From Leishmania martiniquensis (Eukaryota > Euglenozoa > Kinetoplastea > Trypanosomatida > Trypanosomatidae), in the NCBI RefSeq assembly GCF_017916325.1, contig NC_090161.1, forward strand, positions 1 to 64,000: 64,000 nt of DNA, read 5' to 3'. Shown here piece after piece: positions 32,166 through 41,549 of the stretch. The translations under genes and the position numbers were made by a program. The notes under the pieces were generated by a model. The model was not told the origin of the DNA. It saw nothing but the letters and a program-made list of their open reading frames with translations, and did no database searches. Position 1 is the stretch's first letter; every line of letters starts with the position of its first letter.

Positions 32166-33477
32166 GGCGCTGCAGCGATACCGCGAATACACACGAAACA
32201 CAAACGCAGACGGCGGGAGCTATGGCGCAGTGGAGGTGGAGAGGGTGTGCGCATGTGTATGTGTGCAGGGGGTGTGGGAGGGAAGGGGAGGGAAAGGGGA
32301 TGGCCAGCGTCTTGTATGGAGGGAGAGAGGGCCCGAGAGACAGGGAAGCAAATGCTGAGCAGCACACGGCAACGCCCACTGCGGCGAGCAGAGAGAGACA
32401 CAGAGTGCGAGAGATGGGACATCGTAGTGCGAGAAGAGCACCAAGACGCGCACATGGCAGAGGAGGGGTGAGAGCATCGCACTCGCCACAAGGTGTCGCG
32501 TAGCAACAGAAAAAGAAAAGCACCCAAGAGAGTGCGCTGGAGGACTGCGACACACGCAGCGGCGCGGCACCCGTCGAAAATGCCCCCTCGCCAACTGCGT
32601 CGATTGAGCGTTCTCCGTGCTCGACAGTGTTTACACCTTCATGACGTCTTCTTATCGCTGTCTGTTCCGCCGCACTCGACAACAGGCGCCTGTCTGAGCC
32701 ACGGCTGTCAACTTACTATGGAGAAGCGTGTTGTGATCCACCACAGCATTCATAGGCGGCGCACTGACGTTGTCGTGCGTGCGTGCGAGAGAGGGGAAGA
32801 GGAGCCAGCGTGACACAAGATGAGGTGCACGCCAATGTACATGTAGCCAAAGAGCAAAAAGAGTAAGAGAAATGGGTAGCTGAAGGGTACCGGCCTACGT
32901 CATTTAGTCGACGGTCGGCTCTCCGTTCGACGGGCGCCCCCTTAATGGCAGTTTCATGATCAGCCTCTCTTGAGTGGGGGGGTAGAAAAGGAGGAGGGGC
33001 ATTAAGGAGTAGAGAGCAATTAGTTATACGGTATGGTGCTCGCATGCACGCGCACAGAGACGCCACCAGCCCACTGCCGCTTCGCTGGTGCCTTTGCGGC
33101 CATGCCCATCAATTTGCTTCCCTGCCGCGTTTGCGTTTGGTGTGTGCGCCACGCGCCACTTCTCATTCGGTCACTCAGAAGCCGCTGTACGCGGCCGGCA
33201 ACAGCGGGGGGTGTCGCCAGCGCAGCAGACACACTGGCGCACAGAGATAAGCAGAGAGAGACACAAGTAGACACATGCAACGCGACCGCGGATGCGCCTC
33301 CGCATTCACTCAGTGGCGGAGTACGGAACGTACGGTGCGCCCTTTACAGCTTCCAGTCGCTTTCTCGTGTGCTTCCCGTCGCCGCCGATGGTATGCTGAC
33401 CCTCGCCGCAGCGTCAACTGCGGCCGCGCAGGCGGGAAGAGAAAGCGTGGGCAGAGACAGAGAGGAGCGCTGGCCAC
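32166..33477. other. APRT1-APRT2 intergenic region, copy 1
   Basis: About 1.3 kb with no supported gene. It contains the G-run 32976-32982 that is 12 bases longer in the other copy. The minus strand has pyrimidine-rich tracts near 32270-32340 that could serve APRT2 splicing. Confidence 0.6.
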
Positions 33478-34065
33478 TTAAGGCAGGTTTTTCGCCACGA
33501 CATCTCCGCAGCTTATCACACGGGGACCGCTGAACTCCTTCAAGTCTCCGCAGTTCTCCTCAGTCAGGGCATCGTCGGAGAGAAGGCTGATGAACTGAAC
33601 ATCCTTGTAGCGGCCGTTGGCAGTCGTGTGAATCCGCTCCACAGCCTTGAGAAAGGATATCGACAGAATCGAGACCATCTCAACGACCTCAGCGGCGCTC
33701 GCAAGCACCAGCTGCAGGCCAGACAGCGCCGTTCCACCCGTTGCCAATACGTCGTCGATAAGCACCACACGCGACCCCTTCCCAATACTGCCGTAGCGGA
33801 TCGTCATCACCTCTGGCGCCGCCTCCTTGTACTCCTTCTCGTACGGCTCACTGCGGATGAGGAGGCCGGCGTTCTTGTCAGCCTTGCGCATCAGCACGAA
33901 CGGGATCCCCAGCTCCACGGCGATCATAGGACCGAAGAGGAAGCCGCGCGCATCGAAGCCGAGAATGTGCGTCGGTGCAGGTATCATCGCACGGTAACGC
34001 CCCACGAGAAAGTCTCGAATCGCCTTCATTGTCTCTGGAGACTCCGTCACACTGCTGACATTCAT
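33478..34065 (-). pseudogene. 5'-truncated APRT1
   Basis: Matches the full APRT1 at 40162-40875 exactly from codon 45 (VSSVTESPET...) to the stop, including the PRPP motif VVLIDDVLATGGTA. The first 44 codons are missing: upstream of GTCAGCAGT is the duplication junction. A chance ATG at 34065 (Met-Asn then the APRT1 sequence) could give 195 residues, and the frame is open further upstream to 34383. The lost part forms the N-terminal region of the enzyme, so a reduced or inactive product is likely, though the catalytic core is intact and expression is possible. Confidence 0.85.
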
Positions 34066-34134
34066 CGGCGGCAAAACGATCCACCGAAGGCTGTCCAACG
34101 ATCCACGACAGACACACGGCCCGTTGCCCCCGCA
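34062..34134. other. 73-bp junction filler between tandem copies
   Basis: Between the end of the left unit (34061) and the start of the right unit (34135) lie 73 bases absent from either outer flank of the duplication as far as I can see. CATCGGCG near its left end recalls the intact APRT1 sequence at the breakpoint (40743-40750). It may be template-switch or end-joining filler. Confidence 0.7.
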
Positions 34135-34425
34135 CTCTTTCCTGCGCTGTGTCCCTCTCCGCTGGTTTGCATGGACGAGGAAGGATTTTGTTGGCACGCA
34201 CGCGCATGACGAGACGAAATTCTCTCTCACGCGGCTTGCACAGCCAATAAGTAGGTGCGCAGAGAGAGGGACAGGGAGACAGAGGGAGATGGGATCCACC
34301 TCAGAGTTACTCGAATCGCTTAGGAGGAAAAGGTACCAAAACAGCTCACACAAACGGGTCAGCAGCCGCGCCGGACGGCACACGGAAAAAGAGAGAAATG
34401 ACAGGGCAGTAGCGCAGCTGCAGCG

Positions 34426-34659
34426 TCACGCTTTCTTCTGCTGCTTGGAGGCGCGAGGCTGGAACATGGGCAGCGCGCTCGACACAACGACTCGGTTCAT
34501 TTTGGGCACCACCTTGGGTGGGATCAGGCTCTTGAGGATGCTGCGCTCCTTGCGCTTCCGGCCGTGGATGCTGTCCTTCAACGTCCGCTCCATGTCCGTG
34601 ACGGGCTGACGCTTAGACTTCTTGCGCTTCACGCGCTGCTTGCCGTGACGGCCAGGCAT
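34426..34659 (-). CDS. Small basic protein (77 aa), copy 2
   Basis: Identical protein to 27756-27989; family not recognised. The upstream TG microsatellite is two bases longer than in copy 1. Its 3' flank now lies next to the truncated APRT1. Confidence 0.8.
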   Translation of the reverse strand: MPGRHGKQRVKRKKSKRQPVTDMERTLKDSIHGRKRKERSILKSLIPPKVVPKMNRVVVSSALPMFQPRASKQQKKA

Positions 34660-35144
34660 TTCCGCGCGGTAACCGGTGGTGGCTCCAGGGTAAGTCTGTG
34701 TGTGTGTGTGTGTGCGTCTGTGCGAGAAGGAAGGAAGGGCACAGGCGCTGCTCAGCAGAGCCGATTTCGAGCTGTGACAGTAATCTCGATTTCTTTGTTG
34801 TTTTTTTCTGTGCCGGGAGCTAAGCCAGAGGTGGAGGTAGAGAGCAGATGAGTGGGCGAGGGAAGACGGAGCAAGTAAAGAAATAGGGGAAGGCAGAGAA
34901 GCAGAGCAGCCGGCCACAGTGCGGGAGGCGTGGTGGGCATTGGGAAAGGGGAGATGATGGCACTGCACTGGCACCCGGCTTGCAGAATCGTGCACTGGCA
35001 AAAAAGGAGGGGGGAGGGGAAGAATGCCGCTACGCCTCTGCACTACTCAGATGCACGGCCTCCTCGTCGTTTGGCTTCTTCGCCCCATCGCAGTGCCACC
35101 GACGGACGCACAGCCGAGGAAAGTGGGGTAAAAACAAACACTAC

Positions 35145-36251
35145 CTAGCGGTGGTAGCACAGAGAGAAAGGCACTCGGCGCGAGCCTTGCAGCGGGGAAG
35201 GGGGCTGCTTGGCCGCGGGTGCCCGTCGCAGCAGCAGCTCCGGCGACGTGTCCGTCGACGCAACTGCGTCCACCTGCACGGGGTGAAGTTCGGAAAATAA
35301 CACGCTATGCGACGCCTGCAGCCCCTCCAGGACATGCAGGTAGTTGGCGCTGTTCAGTGTGCGAAAGCTCCTCTCACAGCTCAGCTTGAGCAGCAGCTTG
35401 CGTGAGAGGTTGAAGGACGGCTCTGCTTTACGGTCCTTCCGCGGCGACCAGCTCAACTCAACACCTCGCGCCGCCAGACAGTCGCGGAACTCGCGCAGCG
35501 CCCGCCGCTTTACGCGGTCACGGTGCGCGTCCGCGCGGGCGTAGTCGCCCGCGTAACAGTTGGCAACCATGCGCTGCTCCCCTGTCGGCGTGCGGCTGCT
35601 CAGCCCCAGCGCGGCGTGCTCCTCCGGCTCATACTGCACAACCCTCCAGCAGCAGTAGCACTCCGCAAAGAAGGTGACGTATTCGGACCAGTTGCTAAAA
35701 CGCTGCATCGCGGCGTCGTAGAAGGGCAGGTCGCGCACGAGGTTTTGCACGTGCGCCGCGGCGATGGAGCCGCAGAACTCGTCGTTCTCGATAATCGTCC
35801 GCACATGCTCCTTCAGCAGCATCTCACACGGCAGCGGTGCCCCCACCTCTACCGGCGCGCACCAGTCCACGTCCACCACGAGCGTCACTACCGACGGTAC
35901 CTCGCGCACAAAACGCGCCGACCACACTGGGGCGCTGTGCGTCAGAGGACCAAGGTAGTGCACTGTCCCCCACGGGAGGCGCAGCGCCAGGAACAGGCCG
36001 CGACAGCGAGCGCTGCGCTGTTGCACATCCACGCAGAAGCGCAGCTCCGTGAAGCCGTTGTACCGCCGCGCTTCGGCACGCACTTCGTCGACTGGCAATG
36101 CGACCATGTACGCGCAGGGCAGGCACCGCGACGCGAGGTGCAGTCGCACCACCGCCCCGTTGACGGCGAGGTCAACCACCGCTAAGGCGTCCGGGTGGGA
36201 CAGCTGCGGCGGCATCGCAGGAAACTGCTGCGATGAGCCTTTCTTCCCCAT
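35145..36251 (-). CDS. Conserved hypothetical protein (368 aa), copy 2
   Basis: Identical protein to 28473-29579; unrecognised, with a beta-like N-terminal third, a Cys/aromatic-rich middle and a basic helical segment. It lies between the small basic gene and the rhomboid-like gene, as in copy 1. Confidence 0.8.
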   Translation of the reverse strand: MGKKGSSQQFPAMPPQLSHPDALAVVDLAVNGAVVRLHLASRCLPCAYMVALPVDEVRAEARRYNGFTELRFCVDVQQRSARCRGLFLALRLPWGTVHYLGPLTHSAPVWSARFVREVPSVVTLVVDVDWCAPVEVGAPLPCEMLLKEHVRTIIENDEFCGSIAAAHVQNLVRDLPFYDAAMQRFSNWSEYVTFFAECYCCWRVVQYEPEEHAALGLSSRTPTGEQRMVANCYAGDYARADAHRDRVKRRALREFRDCLAARGVELSWSPRKDRKAEPSFNLSRKLLLKLSCERSFRTLNSANYLHVLEGLQASHSVLFSELHPVQVDAVASTDTSPELLLRRAPAAKQPPSPLQGSRRVPFSLCYHR

Positions 36252-36931
36252 CCCGCAGCGGGCACACAGCGCAAGAAGGACAGGTGGGAAAAAGAAGCGC
36301 GTACAAATACCTCCGCGCCAGTCAATAGGTGGTCACGCCCCAAGAGACACGCGCACAGCGATACAAAACAGACGATGTGGCAGGGCGTAGAGAGAGAGAC
36401 GCCGATGAGGGAAGGCACGCTGAGAAAAGTGGAGAGAGCTGCTGTGGATCCAGTGAAGCACCTGCTCCCCGAGATGGTACGAGGAGCGATGGCAGGGGGC
36501 CAGCGCAGGGCAGCATGCAGGGAATCGGCTACGCGACCGTGTCCTTCGAGCAGTGTGCAGCTGCGTCGTGGTGGCTGTGCTGGTGCTGTTGTACTCATTT
36601 TAGTGCACGCACCGGCACACCATCGTAGCCCGCCCATGTGCGGTGCGCGATCGGCGGCTGGCAGCTGGCGGCATTGTTTCTGTGAAGCGCGCAATACTGG
36701 TGCACACGGCCAGGCAAGCTTCTCCTCTCGTCCCACCTTTCACCCACGCACACTACCAACACTGCAGTGGTGGCAGGGGAAGGGGCAGCACACACGGGAC
36801 AGGAGAGGAGTCGCCAAGATGAAGAAGACAACCAAAACATTAAAGCCACGCCCAACTCGTCTGCAGGCCGCGGTCGCGCTGCAGCGGGGGCTGCCTACGA
36901 TGCCGCACACACGCACGCGGCTACAAAGCCG

Positions 36932-37639
36932 CTACTTCGGTAGAATGGCGCGCTTCTGCAGGTTCTGGAAGAACGTCTTTGCCAGGCTGAAATCTTTGCG
37001 TGTGCGGAAGAACAGTGAGCTGTAGATCAGCGTGAAGAAGACGCCACCAACGAACCCCCAGTTGCGCAGCTCGATGTCGCCCGCCCGCCGCTGCTCAACC
37101 AGCCTCGGCGAAACGTACTCGTCGTAGGTGCACTTGAGCAGGTACGGTGCGCCGGCCCACATGATGGGCACGCGCTTCAGGTACGGGATGTAGCACCCAC
37201 GCATCATCAGCGACAGCGTCGCGTAGCCGGCGTAGGCGCCATTGCTCGTCGCGCTACAGTCAAACTGTGTGTTCGTCTTGGTGCGGCTCACCTGGGCAGC
37301 GAACACGTAGGCGAAGCTGGAGAACAGCCCGGCGCCCACGTACACAGCCATCGCGTGCCGCCACCCCAGGGCCTCGGTGAGTGGCTTCGCCAACACCCAC
37401 GCCATGACGCTGTTGATGACGCAGTCCCTGCCGTTCGTGACGTACAGACACGAGAGCGGGTTCGGGTAAAAGGCACTACTCCGTGTCAGGAACACGTCAC
37501 GCATTACCATCGGCTTCGGACTGCGCAGCATCACCGGATTTGCTGCGTAGCTATTGGAGTGGTACAGGACAAAGAGCGTCTGGTTTGTGGTGAGCGCCAT
37601 CGCCATGATGGAGCCGGAGATCTCTGCGTACGACGGCAT
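36932..37639 (-). CDS. Rhomboid-like integral membrane protein (235 aa), copy 2
   Basis: Same as 30261-30968 except Lys at residue 221 instead of Arg, near the basic C-terminal tail. The TATATATA run at about 37672-37679 just upstream is shared by both copies. The inactive-rhomboid interpretation is as for copy 1. Confidence 0.75.
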   Translation of the reverse strand: MPSYAEISGSIMAMALTTNQTLFVLYHSNSYAANPVMLRSPKPMVMRDVFLTRSSAFYPNPLSCLYVTNGRDCVINSVMAWVLAKPLTEALGWRHAMAVYVGAGLFSSFAYVFAAQVSRTKTNTQFDCSATSNGAYAGYATLSLMMRGCYIPYLKRVPIMWAGAPYLLKCTYDEYVSPRLVEQRRAGDIELRNWGFVGGVFFTLIYSSLFFRTRKDFSLAKTFFQNLQKRAILPK

Positions 37640-38170
37640 GCGCAACGTGCGCACTGCTCAGTGCGCGTGCTTATATATATGCGTGTGTGCCGTTGACCTG
37701 CCGCGCAGCTAACCGAGAGGTGTGCGGAAGCATGAAATAGGAGAGAGAAGGGGAAGCAGTGTGTGCGGACAAGTGCAAGAAGCGCTCCCCCGTCGAAGAA
37801 GCACGAGGCATCGGCAGGGCGGTAGTATGGCAGCGTCGCTGTGAAGCAACACAGCCGCCCCTATGCGAGCCGGTGGAGGTGCGAGGAAGGTCGGGAAGAG
37901 GGAGGGGGAGAGGGGAAAGGGGGATGAGGTGGATGATGCGCGCAGGTGCTCACAAGCGCGTGCAAAACGGCAACCGCGCCCACTGCCGAGATGCGGCTCA
38001 CACGCTGGAGGCAACGTGGCGTATCGAGAAAGGAGCAGGAGCCATCACACCCAAAAGGCACAACAGAAGAAAGCCTGAGAAAGGCGTGCACGGGCACGCG
38101 CGCACAAATATGTCTTCGATAGTGATTCTCAACAGCGACACGGAAAATGAGAGAGGCGGGAGGGTGGTGC

Positions 38171-38836
38171 TCACAAGCGCGACCTGATGCAGCGCTTGTA
38201 GGAGAGAACATCCAGGTTGCTGCGCAGCCGAAACAGCGTCAGCACGTTGGTGTGCTTGAATTGCTTCTCCTTGTGGATGTAGTCCACGCCGCCACTGACG
38301 GACGTGTCGCATACCGCAACTGCCTCCACCACCGTCGATCCCGCAACAACGGCGCAGTCCATCGCCGCATCCATGCTGCAACCGGAAGAGATAAAGTCGT
38401 CCACGATGACCACGCGTGAGGCGGCGTCGATGCTATTGTTGCGCACCGCGACCGGCTGCGCGGGTGGCTTGTCATCCCCCTCCGTGATGAAGGCACTCTC
38501 ACTGATGTCGTCTCGACGCATCGGCACGAATGGGAGGTGCAGTAACAGCGCGAGCGGCGCACCAAGGATGCAACCGCGCGTCTCGATGCCCAGCACGTGA
38601 GTCGGCCCTTGCGCGCCCATGGCGCGGTAACGGTCCGCGAGGAAGTGCAATACGCGCTTGAAAAGGGCAGGTTTCTCTGTGATGGTGCTCACGTCGTACA
38701 GACGCGGGATCTTAGTCTGCGGGGCGGACACGGAGGTGGTGTACTGCGCCGCGTCCACCAGCGCCTTCGACAGCGGGTGCTCGGGGTTCAGCATATAGTG
38801 GTGCGGGCCCACCTCTACGAGGTCGCCGCCATCCAT
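38171..38836 (-). CDS. Adenine phosphoribosyltransferase 2-like (221 aa), copy 2
   Basis: Identical to 31500-32165, including the altered PRPP loop (SSGCS) and the C-terminal -SRL. In this copy it lies directly downstream of the complete APRT1. Confidence 0.88.
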   Translation of the reverse strand: MDGGDLVEVGPHHYMLNPEHPLSKALVDAAQYTTSVSAPQTKIPRLYDVSTITEKPALFKRVLHFLADRYRAMGAQGPTHVLGIETRGCILGAPLALLLHLPFVPMRRDDISESAFITEGDDKPPAQPVAVRNNSIDAASRVVIVDDFISSGCSMDAAMDCAVVAGSTVVEAVAVCDTSVSGGVDYIHKEKQFKHTNVLTLFRLRSNLDVLSYKRCIRSRL

Positions 38837-40161
38837 GGCGCTGCAGCGATACCGCGAATACACACGAAACACAAACGCAGACGGCGGGAGCTATGGCGCA
38901 GTGGAGGTGGAGAGGGTGTGCGCATGTGTATGTGTGCAGGGGGTGTGGGAGGGAAGGGGAGGGAAAGGGGATGGCCAGCGTCTTGTATGGAGGGAGAGAG
39001 GGCCCGAGAGACAGGGAAGCAAATGCTGAGCAGCACACGGCAACGCCCACTGCGGCGAGCAGAGAGAGACACAGAGTGCGAGAGATGGGACATCGTAGTG
39101 CGAGAAGAGCACCAAGACGCGCACATGGCAGAGGAGGGGTGAGAGCATCGCACTCGCCACAAGGTGTCGCGTAGCAACAGAAAAAGAAAAGCACCCAAGA
39201 GAGTGCGCTGGAGGACTGCGACACACGCAGCGGCGCGGCACCCGTCGAAAATGCCCCCTCGCCAACTGCGTCGATTGAGCGTTCTCCGTGCTCGACAGTG
39301 TTTACACCTTCATGACGTCTTCTTATCGCTGTCTGTTCCGCCGCACTCGACAACAGGCGCCTGTCTGAGCCACGGCTGTCAACTTACTATGGAGAAGCGT
39401 GTTGTGATCCACCACAGCATTCATAGGCGGCGCACTGACGTTGTCGTGCGTGCGTGCGAGAGAGGGGAAGAGGAGCCAGCGTGACACAAGATGAGGTGCA
39501 CGCCAATGTACATGTAGCCAAAGAGCAAAAAGAGTAAGAGAAATGGGTAGCTGAAGGGTACCGGCCTACGTCATTTAGTCGACGGTCGGCTCTCCGTTCG
39601 ACGGGCGCCCCCTTAATGGCAGTTTCATGATCAGCCTCTCTTGAGTGGGGGGGGGGGGGGGGGGGTAGAAAAGGAGGAGGGGGCATTAAGGAGTAGAGAG
39701 CAATTAGTTATACGGTATGGTGCTCGCATGCACGCGCACAGAGACGCCACCAGCCCACTGCCGCTTCGCTGGTGCCTTTGCGGCCATGCCCATCAATTTG
39801 CTTCCCTGCCGCGTTTGCGTTTGGTGTGTGCGCCACGCGCCACTTCTCATTCGGTCACTCAGAAGCCGCTGTACGCGGCCGGCAACAGCGGGGGGTGTCG
39901 CCAGCGCAGCAGACACACTGGCGCACAGAGATAAGCAGAGAGAGACACAAGTAGACACATGCAACGCGACCGCGGATGCGCCTCCGCATTCACTCAGTGG
40001 CGGAGTACGGAACGTACGGTGCGCCCTTTACAGCTTCCAGTCGCTTTCTCGTGTGCTTCCCGTCGCCGCCGATGGTATGCTGACCCTCGCCGCAGCGTCA
40101 ACTGCGGCCGCGCAGGCGGGAAGAGAAAGCGTGGGCAGAGACAGAGAGGAGCGCTGGCCAC
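38837..40161. other. APRT1-APRT2 intergenic region, copy 2
   Basis: About 1.3 kb without a supported gene. It contains a 19-base G-run (39647-39665), 7 bases in copy 1, which is a replication- or sequencing-slippage site. Confidence 0.6.
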
Positions 40162-40875
40162 TTAAGGCAGGTTTTTCGCCACGACATCTCCGCAGCTTAT
40201 CACACGGGGACCGCTGAACTCCTTCAAGTCTCCGCAGTTCTCCTCAGTCAGGGCATCGTCGGAGAGAAGGCTGATGAACTGAACATCCTTGTAGCGGCCG
40301 TTGGCAGTCGTGTGAATCCGCTCCACAGCCTTGAGAAAGGATATCGACAGAATCGAGACCATCTCAACGACCTCAGCGGCGCTCGCAAGCACCAGCTGCA
40401 GGCCAGACAGCGCCGTTCCACCCGTTGCCAATACGTCGTCGATAAGCACCACACGCGACCCCTTCCCAATACTGCCGTAGCGGATCGTCATCACCTCTGG
40501 CGCCGCCTCCTTGTACTCCTTCTCGTACGGCTCACTGCGGATGAGGAGGCCGGCGTTCTTGTCAGCCTTGCGCATCAGCACGAACGGGATCCCCAGCTCC
40601 ACGGCGATCATAGGACCGAAGAGGAAGCCGCGCGCATCGAAGCCGAGAATGTGCGTCGGTGCAGGTATCATCGCACGGTAACGCCCCACGAGAAAGTCTC
40701 GAATCGCCTTCATTGTCTCTGGAGACTCCGTCACACTGCTGACATCGGCGAAGCGAGGGACATCTCGGGGCGAGAAGAGTGGGGAGTACCAGCGGTAGCA
40801 GTGTCTGAGGAGCTTTGAGAGCTCATGCGACTCTTCGAGGATGTAGCTGTGGTGCGCCACCTCTCGCAGACACAT
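40162..40875 (-). CDS. Adenine phosphoribosyltransferase 1 (237 aa)
   Basis: Complete APRT, converting adenine and PRPP to AMP in purine salvage, on which these purine-auxotrophic parasites depend. Length equals the known Leishmania enzyme (237). Motifs: THILGFDARGFLFGP (adenine side), the flexible-loop region around MRKADKNAGLLIRSEPYEKEY and the PRPP motif RVVLIDDVLATGGTA (141-155). It has no C-terminal peroxisomal signal, so it is expected to be cytosolic. The ATG at 40875 gives the family length. This is the only complete APRT1 in the window. Confidence 0.96.
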   Translation of the reverse strand: MCLREVAHHSYILEESHELSKLLRHCYRWYSPLFSPRDVPRFADVSSVTESPETMKAIRDFLVGRYRAMIPAPTHILGFDARGFLFGPMIAVELGIPFVLMRKADKNAGLLIRSEPYEKEYKEAAPEVMTIRYGSIGKGSRVVLIDDVLATGGTALSGLQLVLASAAEVVEMVSILSISFLKAVERIHTTANGRYKDVQFISLLSDDALTEENCGDLKEFSGPRVISCGDVVAKNLP

Positions 40876-41549
40876 CCTTGCAGGCTGAACGAGGAATAAT
40901 CACGTAAAGTTAGATGAAAAAAGGTTTGGGTGGGGAGTTCAGGGAGGGTCGTTGCCAGAGAGTGCGAGGAGGGAAGCGCGAAAAAAGGCTTGGTTTGAGA
41001 GTCGCGGTTGCGGACGTGTTTATGTTCGTATGGCGTGTGTGTGGCGGTGTTGCCTGCTGCGCGCAGGAGGTTGTGCAGTGGAGGCGATAGAGGATTAGTG
41101 GCGGACGCAGAGAACGGCCAAGGGAAGCAAACACTGCGAGCGCTGTGATGCATGGCGTCCACAGAGTGTGCTAAAGGGCACCCGCGTCGAAGGCACATAC
41201 ACAAATGAAAGTGACGCATAGCAGTCGGCTCGACTGCAACACTCAACAACGACACGATTCTGTAGTGCCTGAGGAGGGGCGAAGCGCACTGGCAGGCGGG
41301 AAGGGCGGTGCTTAGCCCTGCTATTTTCTGCAGCAGAACTGGTACTCTCACACCTTATACAAAGCTGTAGGTCGACTGCCTTGTTACCTCTATGACATGG
41401 CTGCACTCTTACAGCGACTCTCCTGAAATGGTCGGCGCACCGTGAAAGTAAAGGCGTCTTTTATGTTCGGTCCATATGGGAAGAGCCAGGGATAGCCGGG
41501 ATACAGCTGCGTGGACTTTTTTGGGAACTGGTAGGATAGGCGCAGGCAC
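40876..41549. other. Intergenic region / UTRs
   Basis: About 0.7 kb between APRT1 and MCM-binding protein. Minus-strand pyrimidine-rich runs near 40915-40985 are candidates for the APRT1 splice region. No gene seen. Confidence 0.6.

Larger units (their letters stand above)
27465..34061. repeat. Tandem duplication, left copy (6597 bp)
   Basis: Matches 34135-40745 almost exactly. Differences I found are a TG microsatellite (two bases shorter here), a G-run near 30110 (one longer here), C versus T at about 30306 (Arg versus Lys in the membrane protein), and a G-run of 7 at 32976-32982 versus 19 at 39647-39665 with one more G nearby. The unit runs from inside APRT1 (codon 45) to the 3' flank of the small basic gene, so the left copy has a broken APRT1. 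Confidence 0.95.
34135..40745. repeat. Tandem duplication, right copy (6611 bp)
   Basis: Right-hand copy of the unit at 27465-34061. Because it continues into the complete 5' end of APRT1, this side carries the intact ancestral gene. Near identity in coding and non-coding parts implies a recent duplication or continuing homogenisation. Confidence 0.95.

Noticed and set aside
33478..34383. 301-residue APRT fusion using the whole open frame upstream of the truncated APRT1
   Set aside because: The added N-terminal part is translated 3' flank of the neighbouring gene and is also open, without meaning, at the other copy (27426-27713).
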